NCBI GenBank assembly: GCA_023653785.1
Contig: JAMKCH010049174.1
Span: 1-64,000 of the forward strand
DNA from: Ophioderma brevispina
Taxonomy: Eukaryota > Echinodermata > Ophiuroidea > Amphilepidida > Ophiodermatidae
DNA length: 64,000 nt
Direction of reading: 5' to 3'
Below, one piece after another: positions 35,180-46,335 of this stretch. Position numbers and translations under genes: made by a program. Numbering within the stretch: the first letter of the stretch is position 1; every line of letters starts with the position of its first letter. The notes below the pieces were generated by a model. The model searched no databases. It saw nothing but the letters and a program-made list of their open reading frames with translations, and was not told where the DNA came from.

Positions 35180-35251
35180 GCCCTTGGCCGGACTCGAACC
35201 AGCAAACTGCGTATTACTAGTACAGCGCCCTTGCTAATTGAGCTAAGCTAG
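35180..35251 (-). tRNA. tRNA-Thr(AGT)-like sequence, probably a SINE head or pseudogene
   Basis: On the - strand an A box-like 'tagctcaattagc' and a perfect B box 'ggttcgagtcc' are correctly spaced. The anticodon arm 'gta-ctagtaa-tac' gives anticodon AGT in a seven-base loop, and the T stem 'gctgg/ccggc' pairs. The 5' acceptor ('ctagctt') does not pair with the 3' side ('caagggc'), so it is unlikely to be a working tRNA. A tRNA-derived SINE promoter or a decayed tRNA is more likely. Confidence 0.5.
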
Positions 35252-35254
35252 GAT

Positions 35255-36345
35255 TAATAGGAATGATAGGGAAGCGATAGATCAACTTTTATATGTATAG
35301 AGTTTATCTAACAATCAACTATCATTTTTGACAAGGTCTTTTCAAACAAAGTTTTCTAACAAATACGGTCACTTAAGTCGATAAATTCTGCCAGAAAATA
35401 AAATATACCCAACATTTTATCTCATCATACTAAAACTGAATCGCTTTGATAAGATACATAGGTGCTTGAAAATGCAAACATTGCAAAATTCTGCTGGAAT
35501 TTGTCAGCGTGATCATGACTAAATTTGTCATATCGACGATGGAAAAAGCCGATTGAAAAATTGAATATAAACAAAATACACATACTTAGGACTTATTCTG
35601 CAGTTTATGGGAATAATTGGTGCTCTCCTGTGTTAATTAAAATTGCTAATGAAAACCGCGCGAAAAAGTATTGTTCCTCGTACCCGCAAGCGCTCATGCC
35701 GTTCACTAAAGTTGGAACCCTTAAAATTGACCTTTTAACGGCTATATGCGTGTTGGCGTTTCAAATGAAGAACTATGGATTATTTTCTCTTCCAGAACAC
35801 TAAGGGAGGGGTCATTATTTACGCCAGGAGCGGGATTGGGGTTTAGAGGGGAATCCGAAAAAAAAAACTTTATAAGCAAGAGGTTAAACATGAAAACATG
35901 AGAGGAGTACCTGGAGAAATTTCATAAAATAAGAGGGGGAACACGAAATTTGTCAACGTAAAGTTGAATTCATCCATTCCCCCACTTTGGCGTAAACGAT
36001 GACCGTTCCCGAAAGTGTATGCTGATGGATTACCACAATCGTTCTCAGTTGCCTGAGTTTGTCTGTTCATCATGTACAATTTTTATACATTAGCATGATT
36101 AGTTTGATTTTACTCATTTAATAAAATACAATACATATAATATAATGATACACAGGACAACAGAATCAAAAAGTCAAATTTTTTATTTTGTCATATTACT
36201 GATTCGTTTCAAAATAAATGTAAAGAATGCGTTGATTATCGACATCAGAATACTTAAAGTAAACTTTATCCAGTGGAGCCTGTGCACATGTACGCGTGAA
36301 GTAACATCACGCCAATATGCATATTGGTGTATAAGTCCGTATGCA
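35255..36345. other. Non-coding interval
   Basis: AT-rich; nothing recognised. Any SINE body belonging to the tRNA-like head would lie to the left of it on this strand (34.9-35.18 kb), where I see no clear repeat partner. Confidence 0.35.
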
Positions 36346-36352
36346 CAAAAAA

Positions 36353-36577
36353 AGACCAGGTTTAAAGTTAGACCTGGTCTAAGCAAAAAATTATGTTTAT
36401 CCAAAATTGACAGCCATTCACATTTTTTCTTCATAAAATAACTATCAAATTTAAAAGATTAAAATGCAAATTTCCAAATAAATACAAAATACGTCATGTA
36501 AATGCAAAGAAGAACGTCTTTTCTGGCGGGACTAAATTAGGGCCTATACTTATACCAGGTCTAACTTTAGACCAGGT
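36353..36577. mobile_element. MITE whose two ends are each a small hairpin ('accaggt' family)
   Basis: The left end reads 'agaccaggtttaaagttaga' then 'cctggtct'. The right end reads 'accaggtctaactttagacc' then 'aggt'. The ends are inverted relative to each other over about 25 bases, and each end is also self-complementary (accaggt with acctggt). The interior of about 170 bases is non-coding. It abuts the next MITE at 36582. Confidence 0.6.
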
Positions 36578-36581
36578 GTAG

Positions 36582-36726
36582 AAGTAATTATAGTCCGTCG
36601 CACTCACAGTCCGGCTACAATGGTAGAGAATAGTACACTCGATCTTCACGGAACATTAGTTTCACGCTTTATTCTGTTGTCGTTTATGGAGCCCGGACTG
36701 TGGCTCCCGACGGACTATAATTACTT
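36582..36726. mobile_element. Small MITE, 'tagtccgtcg' family, well-preserved copy
   Basis: The 19-base ends 'aagtaattatagtccgtcg' and their exact inverse close the element, followed inward by imperfect pairing of 'cacagtccgg' with 'ccggactgtg'. The core contains 'ttcacggaacattagtttca', shared with the copy at 31854-31992. It lies only a few bases from the previous element, so one may have inserted next to or into the other. Confidence 0.68.
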
Positions 36727-37224
36727 TCACACCGGTCAAACTCTTGTGCATATGGACAGAAGTAGCCAACTCCTCATGGATCACATACTAAACGTAATCA
36801 TGGTAATACAATAAAAACAAAGAGCAATCACACAACCATGTGTAAACAAAGCAGACCATAGAAACTTATCTTACAAATCATAATACAATACAGTTTCTAT
36901 ATTTTAGGAATAAGGACTTTTAAAATGAATGAGATAGAAGAGGTGAACAAGGACAAAAAATCGAAAAGAAAGTCAATAAATAACATAACGCAAAATGAAA
37001 ACTCAACAGGATAATACTGCCTCAAGGTCACATGATTTCATATGGCTTGTCTTAAATTGATTTCTAGAATACCTTATTGATTTTGAGTTTTTAATGTCTG
37101 TAATTACGGAATACAAGACAAGATATTCTTGAATTGATTACAAAGTATGGTTGACATTTCAAGTGTAATGAGCATGTACATCGACAGGCTTATGAAGCAA
37201 ACAAAGTCGGAATTACTCCTATTT

Positions 37225-37625
37225 CTTCGCCGACCCCCACATGCTCCCGAACCATATGGTCCAGTACCATATGGTCCTGGAGCATAAATAATCGGGAAAA
37301 ATATTCTAAGTCAAATGTGCTCCAGAAGTGTATTTGACTATGCTCCTGGAGCATAAATCATCTGCAGAAAGCTTGTAAGTCAAGATGCCCCAGGAGCATA
37401 TTTGAATGTGTTCCTGATCATATTTAAATGAACAATGCTCCAGGAGCATATGGCAAATATGCTCCTGGAGCAATGGAGAAATATTCTAAGTCAAATACTG
37501 CTCCAGGAGCATATTTGGCATATCCTCCTGCAGCAGGTGCATTCAAATTTGACTTAGAATATTTCTTCAGATTATTTATGCTCCAGGATAATATGGTCGT
37601 GGTGCATATGCTCCTGGAGAATAAT
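37225..37625. repeat. Palindromic minisatellite, core 'atgctcc(a/t)ggagcat'
   Basis: At least a dozen variants of 'atgctccaggagcatat' occur in 400 bases. They are separated by 'ttgactt' or its inverse and by 'gaaatattctaagtcaaat' at about 37296, 37478 and (inverse) 37545. The core is itself a palindrome, so each unit can fold. The open frame 37428-37658 with repeated 'APGAY' follows from the repeat and is not called as a gene. Confidence 0.75.
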
Positions 37626-37639
37626 TTCGAGCCAAAATC

Positions 37640-38250
37640 TGTGTGTGTGCAAATTTAGAATCGCACCCATTAAGGTGAATAAGGCGAATTAACGCTTTCT
37701 TTGCGTACTAAAAGGATGGTTAAGAATTTTCTGTCGTGCACTACACAAAATATGCTTAAGATAAGCATCAGGCAAATTTAAGCAGTAGGCAAATTTAAAA
37801 CTATATGGGTTTTCTTTTTCACTCGTTTGTCCAATAAACCCTGTAAAAATTCTTGGTACCGGTATATGTTCTACAATTAATCAAGTGCTAATTAAATTTC
37901 CAGCGTGTGTCAATAACAACGCAGAATTCAAAGCGATTTTTCTGAGAAAACTATACAACTCTTGCGTCTATTTTTGGAGTGATTGTCCATAATGTCATCT
38001 TTGACAAACTCTTTGTTTGATGTAATTTGGATTTTTGGTTCAAAAATTATGAAACGATGTACGTATGCATTGAAGACAATTAAACCAGAAAAAAACTTTG
38101 TTTAAAACAACAGATAGTGTCAGTTTTTTTTAATTTATTAAAATAATGGACTGTCATTGTTTCAAAGCACCATGGAGGTCGATTGGAATTGAAATCAAGT
38201 TTTGGACATTGAATTAGAAATTAAATGTACAAGGTCTTGTGCATGCACTT
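37640..38250. other. Non-coding interval
   Basis: Nothing recognised. Confidence 0.35.
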
Positions 38251-38255
38251 CCGTT

Positions 38256-38787
38256 AGTGTATGGCCCACATAGAACCCCCCCCAAAAAACACTTTGCCGG
38301 TGGAATTTTTTAAACAAATCTCTGGTCTTTGATAGGGTACATCAACACGACCACTTAACAAGAAAAAAATGAAAATCGGTTGTACCGATTCAAAATGGCG
38401 GCCAAAAATCCGATTTTTGCAACGCGCACCCATTTCTCCCGCCAAAAAATGAAAAAAAAACAAACAAAAAACACTTTCCCGAAAGACTTTCAATAAAATT
38501 TGGCTCATAATAAGAGAACATAAATCCATTTACACTGTTGAAATAAAAGTTTTAAAAAGTTACTCAGTTACGATTTAAGGGGCAAAACAAATTTTGAATA
38601 GCACCACCAAAATGCGTAATTATGCTCATTAGCATAATAACGCCATTGCCGATTTTGAATTTTTTCCACCAAAATATGCGCAAGTGATATTTCGGCAATT
38701 ACATAAAATTTTGGGCAAAAATAATTTACCGTTAAAAAATGGCGCACGAAAAACAAAAAGTTGGGTCCACATGGACCCCCATACACT
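38256..38787. mobile_element. Possible DNA-transposon derivative with short inverted ends
   Basis: The left end 'agtgtatggcccacatagaa' is inverted, with mismatches, at the right end 'gtccacatggacccccatac' and 'act'. The interior is AT-rich with A runs and has no transposase-like frame. The pairing is only about 25 bases and imperfect, so confidence is limited. Confidence 0.35.
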
Positions 38788-38789
38788 TA

Positions 38790-39715
38790 AGTCTTAAAAT
38801 GGATCAGATGATCAGTTCAAACACGTACATGGAACATCTATGATCACAATAATTTATGCCCATTGTTTAAAAGTTCTCTTCCGCTTATAGCTATTAACCA
38901 AATTTAGAGTTAAAATGATTTGCACGCTTTCTAATTAAAATAATTATTGCAAACCCAATCTTGCCACAATTATCATCCTTTGTGTTCCACAAAGACTCAC
39001 CTGTACATTGTACTAAATTCAACCTTTACTTGGATATCTGATTTCGCAAAAATTCATTTAATTGACACATAATAAATCCTCAGAAAATCTCCATGTATCC
39101 TTTTAAAGGAATAAATGTGAAAAAAAGGCGAAATGTCAAACACTTGTATGATTTTCTAAAAGTATTATCTCTATCACAATTCCTCCAGTTGTTGGCTTGC
39201 TTGTATCATTAACTTTCTAAAAAGTTTACTTTTATAGGTCCTACATCGATATTTCGAAAGATATGACACGAAACAGCCACATCCATTGTGACACGCAGTG
39301 TCCCTTTTACTTTAACAGAGAGTCAACGGGGAGCTTACCAAAATAATTTGTTCAATTTGTGGCAAAAAAAAATATTTTGATAATATTACTGAAACGCGTT
39401 ACAAAAACGCATTTTGAAACATACCCGTAGTTACTCCTGAGACATATTGTATTACTCTCAACTTATAATTAAGATTACTTCAAGGAGAATCGAGAGATGA
39501 AGAGAGTTACCAATTGCAGATCGCAATATCTTTCCAGACGTAATTACCCAGTTATATTATTGCAATCAAATTTTAATCACAGTACAGTAGATGGAATGCC
39601 AACTGATCCCCAATACTATACTGCAGACATGATCTTAACAAAAACATTTTGAGATGTATATTGCCGGAGACCATTTTTTTCTTTGGACAATAGGATGTTC
39701 ACGTCCTCACAGACA
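38790..39715. other. Non-coding interval downstream of GT92 gene B
   Basis: AT-rich. No coding motif or repeat recognised. Confidence 0.35.
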
Positions 39716-39718
39716 GCT

Positions 39719-41108
39719 TTACCATTTTGTTAACCGTCTGAGTCTTGCAAATATTTCGTTCTGGGACTGCTTATTGGCATTCTCCAGAGCTTCTTTGGCT
39801 TTTCGCTTCTTTTCATACTGCGCCTTCATTTGCAAAGTCAGCATACTACTGTCCCTTTCAGTAAACTGCGGTAGTTCAAAATGCAAGGCTCTTGGATTAT
39901 CTCCCCTGTAATGCACCAGTCTTAACTCGTTGTACGGATCTGCTGAGATGGTTTCTCCTCCCAATTTGACGTTGTGGATCTTGAAGTAATGTACATTGAT
40001 TGGCCTGAGTATGTTCTTGTCGTGTCCTGTATTTTGCATGGTGGGTTCCTTTGATCGCCAAAGATTGCGCTGGACTATTGTTGGTCCCTTTGGTTTGATG
40101 GATTTCGGATGTCCAAAGAACCAATTAGACATACGTATTGCTGACAGTGCTTTAAATTCAGGTTCGTGAAGATAATCCGAGATCTTGGTTCGTTTGGGAT
40201 CCATTGGTTGAACGTATTCATCTACATCGATTTTCATCATCCATTCTACGTCGTGTTTATGTCTCCATATACAGTCATTTCGTGTGCTGTTGGTACCTCC
40301 CGCCCTAAAAGGTCTTCATTTGAGAGTGTGTGAGACAAGGAATAAACAGTAACATAGCATTCCTCGATAGTCTTCCTTTAGAGTTGGACGGTATATAGAG
40401 TTGTCCAACCTCAGGTTTTTCGTTGTCGTAGATAACCACGTGCCTCAAACCTACGTATCTATGGAAATCCAACCACTAGTGGTATAAAAGAATCTACGCT
40501 ACGTACCATAGTGCAAATGAAAGAAACGGTCTCTTTTCTATTGAAACACCCGATGTACATATTGTAATATTTTCATATGTGTGTGTTCTGAACTTCGAAG
40601 GTACCTAAAAATTGTTTCGAGGTCGTATGAGTTAGGACGGGGACACGTAATAACAATCACATACTGAGGCATGAAGCCAATATTCCTCCGGTCTCTAAGA
40701 ATGTCATGACACGCAACTTCATGCGCATCTGGATATTGCAAGGTATAGTCAAATAAATCCCACCGATCTGGCAGAAACTTGAGTCCCACAAACACTACAT
40801 AGCCCCCTATGGGATCAGCAAAAGCAGAATGAAGATCTGGCATATCTTTTCCAGACAATTTATCTTTGAAGAAGCAGGTGTCATCGGTTGGAAAAGACCG
40901 ACTGTAGTTCAATGTATCAGGGTTATCTTTGAGAACTTTAGATGTTGTTTTAACCTGCGAGGCTCCAAGATCTCTTTCACTAATGTCATCGATTACAATA
41001 TTACCACTGGGTTCGCTAAGAGGACGTCAATAGTAGCATGAAATAACCAATGCTAAATGTAAGTGTGCTAACAATGCCCGTTCGCAAGATTCTAGCCGGA
41101 CTAACCAT
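39719..41108 (-). pseudogene. GT92 (DUF23) family glycosyltransferase B, multiply frameshifted
   Basis: A paralog of the gene at 28958-30417, on the same strand and about 9.3 kb away. It begins at an ATG at 41108 ('MVSPARILRTGIVSTLTFSI' then 'GYFML', a signal anchor) and ends at the stop at 39719. The frame breaks just after the anchor, resumes as 'SFPTDDTCFFKDKLSG' and 'NIGFMPQYVIVITCPRP' (40912-40538), then breaks several times at 40240-40540. Pieces of the donor-binding region are still readable there in other frames ('CTMVRSVDSF', 'FHRYVGLRHVVIYDNE'). It resumes for the acidic site 'WMMKIDVDEYVQPMDP' through 'VHYRGDNPRALHFELP' to 'LRRLTKW'. At least five indels are needed. It probably arose from a local duplication and has lost function, unless the consensus is faulty. 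The catalytic acidic motif is still intact. Confidence 0.8.
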
Positions 41109-41109
41109 G

Positions 41110-41800
41110 GTCGATCTTCACTTTGGTGTAAGCAGTGGGATACGTGTAAAGTTGTGTCAAAATTGGTGTTGTTCTCAATGTCACAAATATTAAATGCTCA
41201 TTTATTTCTCAATCTGCTGAAGAGGTATGCGTCCAACTAAGAGCCCGCTTTTGGTCGTTTTGTCCTGTTACCTGCAAGAACGAAAAAGTCAAATCGTTCA
41301 AATTAGAAGGCTCGTAAAGCAAAATCAACAAAACGTTATATATGGCAGATATTATGCAAAGCTAGTACTAGTAGCCAGGCTTTGATTTCGTACTCTTTTG
41401 TTATTCTTCTTGTACAAAAATAAAAGACACAGAAAAGCATTCACAGCTTTTAAAAAGACCAACAGCTGCCCTGACACCTCACTTACGCAACAGCACATTA
41501 TTTTTTCCTCCTTTTTTTAATCAAAAGTTGATTACGTCAAACTTTCAAAGTAGTGAATAATACGGATGGACACGACAAAACCCTATTTCGTTTTCAGAAT
41601 GCGATTTTTGATTGATTTGGAAGAATCACAAAATGCAAGAGTTTGTGTTTCACATGATGCGCAAAAAAAATTAAAAAGCAGGAGGATCAAAATTAAAAAT
41701 CGTATGCTATTCTGAAAAACTGAAAACCAATACGCACATATATATGCACAAGATCGCACACGCAGCCACACCCACACATACGCCTATTAGTCCGTGTTTA
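41110..41800. other. Upstream region of GT92 gene B
   Basis: No recognisable promoter element or coding sequence. AT-rich. Confidence 0.35.
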
Positions 41801-41802
41801 TA

Positions 41803-42381
41803 TACACCTGGCACAAAAAGTATCTCGGCATGTTTTTCGATCAGTACTGTGCCAAAGTCAGAACATTTTGAAAGTTTTCGAAATATACATTTTGTTGCCT
41901 AGGTCTTACTCTTTCATTTAACACCTCGCTTGTAAAAAAAACGTGCAAAAATGGCTGAGATAGAACGCCCGAAAGACGCAAATCCCCATAACCAAAAGTT
42001 GCAGTTTTTGGATTTTTCAATGGTCACTGTAAGGTACAACGTGTACAACGTGTGTATTGATTTTACACAAAGAGGTTTTCCGACTGAATGAGCGAGAAAG
42101 CCTACTTGCAAAATTTATGTGGTCCGCGTGTTCGTGTCCCATTACACTGCAATGCCCATTGAAAAATCCCAAAACTGCAACTTTTGTTTTTGGGGGTTTG
42201 CGTCTTTCGGGCGTTCTACAATGTATTTCAGCCATTTCTGCAAGCTTTTTAAAGGCCAGGTATTAAATGAAAGAGCAAGACCTAGGCAATAAAATGTATA
42301 TTTCGAAAACTTTTAAAATGGTCTGACTTTGGCACAGTACTGATCGAAAAACATGCCGAGATACTTTTTGTGCCAGGTGTA
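41803..42381. mobile_element. Foldback DNA element with ~210-bp arms and TA flanks
   Basis: Arms run from 'cacctggcacaaaaagtatc' at about 41805 to their inverse ending at about 42379, with 'ta' on each side. Matching continues through 'ttcgatcagtactgtgccaa', 'ttgcctaggtctt' and 'cgcccgaaagacgcaaa' to near the centre at about 42040-42150. The TA flanks and long arms suggest a non-autonomous Tc1/mariner-type or similar element. There is no coding of its own, and the open frames 41914-42266 are mirror images of the arms. Confidence 0.72.
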
Positions 42382-42519
42382 CATACACGCTTACAAATAT
42401 ATAGGACTTAGCTTAGTATTTATTTGTGAATCACTATGTAAAAAGGGCCAAAGCCCCAGTGAGTAAACAGATTAGAAAGGCTCCAAGTTTTATGAAGACA
42501 ACTTAATTGTATTATCACC

Positions 42520-42630
42520 CTCTTTTTTCTCTCTCCCTACCCCCTCTCCCGCCCTCCCTCCCTCCCTCTCTCTCTCAACTTCCCTCTCTCTCACTCTCCC
42601 CTCTCTCTCAATCTCTCTCTCTTTCTAAAT
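42520..42630. repeat. CT-rich low-complexity tract
   Basis: About 110 bases of almost only C and T ('ccctccctccctccctctct' and similar), a pyrimidine tract. The bases between it and the array at 42745 are AT-rich. Confidence 0.85.
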
Positions 42631-42744
42631 CTACTGGCATTCTATTATGCGTTTTAAATTTATTTCAAATAGAATAAGTATTATTTTATTATCTATATAG
42701 CGTATAAATCTATAAGCACAGGAAGGGACATTCAATACGTTTTA

Positions 42745-43520
42745 CCTTATGTAACGTTCCCACAGTTTACTAAACCATTCCCATAGTTTATGTCCCCACA
42801 AATTTTAATCTGTTGCCGAAGTTTATCAATCTGTGGGCAATAAATATTACTAAACTGTTCCCGCAGTCCACGTTGTCCCCAACAGTTTAGTCAACTGTCT
42901 CCACAGTTTAGTCAACTGTACCCACAGTTTAGTAATCTGTGGGCACAGATTACTAAACTGTGTACAGTTCAGTAATCTGTGGCACGGTTAGTCAACTATA
43001 CCCCCAGTTTAGTCATCAGTAATCACAGTTTAGTAAACTGTACTCAGAGTTTAATAAACCGTTCCCACAGTTTATCAATCTGTACCCATAGTTTATCAAT
43101 ATGTACCTACAGTTTAGTTTACTAAACTGTGGCCTCAGATTACTAAAGTGTGGGTACAGATTAAGTAAACTGTAATTACAGATTGATAAACTGTGGGAAT
43201 AATTTAGTAGTTTGTTCCCAAAGGTTACTAAGCTGTGACATCTCTGATACTAAACTGTTTAGTAATCTGTGGGAATAGTTGACTAAACTGTGGGTACTGT
43301 TTACTAAACTGTGGGTATTGTTACTTACTCCCATCGAATGTGAGTCTGTCTATATCCACTAACACAGATTCGATCTGTGTAACTGTTACTAAACTGGATA
43401 CAGTTAGTAAAATGTGGGTTACTAAATTGTGGAAACAGACTACGTAAACTGTATGAACAATTTAATAATCTGCAACCACAGATCATAAACTGTGGGAATA
43501 GATTACAAATCTATGGGAAT
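42745..43520. repeat. 21-bp tandem array in both orientations ('cagtttagt..actgt')
   Basis: Variants of 'cccacagtttagtaaactgt' repeat about every 21 bases. From about 42770 to 43100 the 'cagtttagt' orientation dominates; after about 43110 the inverse 'actaaactgtggg' dominates. The unit is near-palindromic. An unrelated insert of about 60 bases interrupts it at about 43320-43385. No coding. It looks like an expanded palindromic minisatellite rather than a transposon. Confidence 0.75.
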
Positions 43521-43559
43521 AGATTTTTAATAATCTACGAGAACAGATTTAAGGTGAAC

Positions 43560-44380
43560 AAAATAATTTTCTGTGAAAAAAATATTGACTATATCCCTTC
43601 CCACGCTTCGTATAAATCATTACACTGTACCTTAATAAAACACAGTCATAGAGACAGTCAAATTTCAATGGCAATCCGCTGAAAGAATGCACTCTCTCGG
43701 CTAGAGATCTACTGGAGATGGCTGTGGACAGTGCCCATGCAGTTCGTAATGGTAGTAGCCCATGTGATGACTCTGTTTGATAATGGTTCCAGGACTCAGG
43801 AGGTAATCTTGCCTATCACTGTAGCGGCATGTAGACACACCTTAGCGTCCTGTTGTCTTTGTCCGTTTCTCGTCAATTATTTTGGTATACAAAATTTGTT
43901 TTCATTCCATTGTAACCCAGTCATGTCGTTAAAGCCGTAATTACTAGGGGAACCGGTTTATCAAGGCAAGGACCAAGGTAACCACTGCGCCAAAGTGCCT
44001 CCTCTGTATACAAAGTCTACATACACTACATATCAAGTGTGAGAGCCTGTGTGGTGAAACGCGGTGCGACGAACCATGGAAAGAAAACACTTCAATACGT
44101 ATACAGTAAATGAGTAAAACCAATACAATGGACCTTTGGACTTGTGCCCACGTAGTTAGAGTGAATGCTATTCAGTAATATTATTAGTTCTTATTATTGC
44201 TAATACTGTGTATTGGGGACGTGCTCCACGTGTATAATACTTAATGAACCATTTTGAAATGTGAACAATTGGATATATAAAATCTGGTTTGGGGAGGTAT
44301 AAATAACTATTGAATTGAATACAGCTTTTGCTGGAATCACTTCCTTGTTACCTCCCATTGTACAAACAAATGAAGAGCTG
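43560..44380. other. Non-coding interval
   Basis: Nothing recognised. Confidence 0.35.
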
Positions 44381-44384
44381 ATGT

Positions 44385-45097
44385 GCAAAAGGGCTTACAT
44401 CCATTTTTGCACTTTCGGGAAAAAGAGGAAAAACTGATACAGTGTCAGTAAGGTGCTATAATGATTGAATATTAAGTTTATCTTTTAGAACCAATGTTAG
44501 ACAATATAAAAAAGGTAAGATCGTTCAAATGTCGTCTTTATTTTTTCTTAATTATTAATTAACTTTAATTGAAAAAGTGGGTGTAAGCCCTTTTGCAAAA
44601 CAACTATTTGACCACTTTTCTAAACCACCTATGTGATTAAAATTGATTCAATCTTTTGTCACTACATTATTCGCCTTGGCTTATGTTTTTAAAATCAAAA
44701 AGAACTAATTGAATATCTCATTTATTTGTCAAATTATGAACATTTAATTAAATTGGCCAAAATGCCATTTTCTGTCATTTTTTAAGTTTTTCCGAATCAG
44801 CAACTTTTGTTAATTAAAATTATTTTTTTCACACATAGTGACTTAAAAACAGTTTATTCTGGTTTTGAAAGTTAAAGCACATCAAAAGCTACCATAAAAC
44901 ATTTTTCTGAGATTTTATAGCATTTTAAGTCAAAATTTCCGGAAATTCCTGAAGATTTCCGAAAGGGAAAATTACGATATCTCAGGAAGGGAAGGAGGTA
45001 TGAAAGTCAAACAAGCACCAAAATGTGTATTTTTGTTAGCATTATAATGTAATACTAATAACTCAATTTCGGTAAAAACTGACGTAAGCCCTTTTGC
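44385..45097. mobile_element. MITE family with 'gcaaaagggcttac' ends, possibly nested
   Basis: The end motif occurs at 44385-44398, inverted at 44583-44596 and inverted again at 45084-45097. Similarity continues inward for about 10 more bases ('..cccactttttc', '..cagttttt'). The left end could close either a 212-bp or a 713-bp element, so a short copy may lie inside, or be a deletion product of, a longer one. There is no coding. Confidence 0.5.
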
Positions 45098-45099
45098 CT

Positions 45100-45695
45100 G
45101 CCTATATTCGTGCAATAGTAAAAATATATCATTCGGTCAAATTCTGACTGTTCCATTTCACTCGGCTTCGCCTCATGAAAAAGAAAAGTCAAAATTTGAC
45201 CTCATGATTTATTTGTTACTATCACACTATCACACTCTCAAGCATTCACTATTTGCATAATGGATATGTAACATCCTAAAGTTCTTACTTAGCTTATTGC
45301 AACATTGCATTTTTTGACATTCTTACACAAATATTTCTCACACGTATGAATGAACACGTTTTTTATCTAATGAAAGTCATTAGCTTCCTCCCGGAATCGC
45401 ACCTTTAGTTCCAATATGATTCAGTATTAGATAAACACAACGTGGGCGTTTTGCTTTTGAGTAATACATGTATTTAGTAAGTTTACCCATAAACAAAGCT
45501 TTATACCACAAAATACCACACTGTGTAACTCTGTGGTAAATTGTGGAAGTTACAAAGATACAGGACCTACATTCAAATGGGTAATATGTGAAATATCAAT
45601 GAGCCGAGCAAATTTTCGGTATCCTGAAAGGTGGCAAAATAACACTTATTACCCTACTTCGGCTACCATGGCCGATGCACAGAAGTACATGATAG
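45100..45695. other. Non-coding interval
   Basis: AT-rich; no recognised gene. The open frame 45533-45784 overlaps the left arm of the following foldback copy and is not supported. Confidence 0.35.
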
Positions 45696-45699
45696 CATT

Positions 45700-46255
45700 T
45701 ATGGTGTATAACCAAGGATTACACAGGGAGAAACATTTAAATTGCTTCAATCATGTTGAAAAGTATACCACATTATTTTTCTGACCATATTAAAAAAGGT
45801 ATGGTTTGTACAATCTGCGGCCTATAAACTTAGAGGTACTGGACTAAAACAGTAAAAACAGGTAAAATGGATTTTTTCAGTTGTACAGGGGTCAAAATTT
45901 ACAGCTGTTCCAATTTGGATAAAAAGTGATGTAAATTATTTGTGGAGTTAATAGGATTAAAATAAGGAAAGTTTTGACTAGTTTAAATGTTTGGATAACA
46001 AAACAGAGGTCAAAGTACATGGCAAAAGATCTAGATCCGTGTCATGTTTTTATCAAATAAAGCATAATTTTAGCCAGGCGAATGACCTGCGTCGTTTCTG
46101 ACTAAAATCAAAGCGACTTTAGTTTTTTACCCTTGTACAAACCAAAATGATTTTTTTTTCACTATTTCTGCCGGTTTTACTCCGTATCTGTGAAACAATA
46201 GGCCCAGGCTCCAGATGGTACAAACTATATGGCATTTTGGAAACCTGACGATGCG
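45700..46255. mobile_element. Long-TIR foldback element, copy F2
   Basis: Same family as F1. It shares 'acacaggga.aaa.atttaa', 'tgttgaaaagtatacca' and, near the middle, 'ggattaaaataagga', followed by the inverse arm (from about 46120, with 'ggtacaaactatatggcatt'). The arms are more diverged than in F1 and the outer ends are not clear. Confidence 0.6.
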
Positions 46256-46335
46256 ACTTTTGATGACAGCAACCATGTGTACGCAAAATGAAAATACGAG
46301 AGAACACAACAAATACTTAAAATACGAAATTAATA

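Noticed and set aside
37428..37658. Open frame with repeated 'APGAY'
   Set aside because: It is produced by the palindromic minisatellite; the repeat continues in other frames and outside the open frame.
39897..40124. 75-codon - strand frame inside GT92 gene B
   Set aside because: A shadow of the conserved GT92 frame at 39719-40240.
42745..43520. CRISPR-like array
   Set aside because: Units are contiguous and near-palindromic without unique spacers of constant size, and the context is a eukaryotic repeat-rich genome.
45533..45784. 83-codon open frame on the + strand
   Set aside because: Its 3' half overlaps the left arm of foldback copy F2 and no family is recognised.
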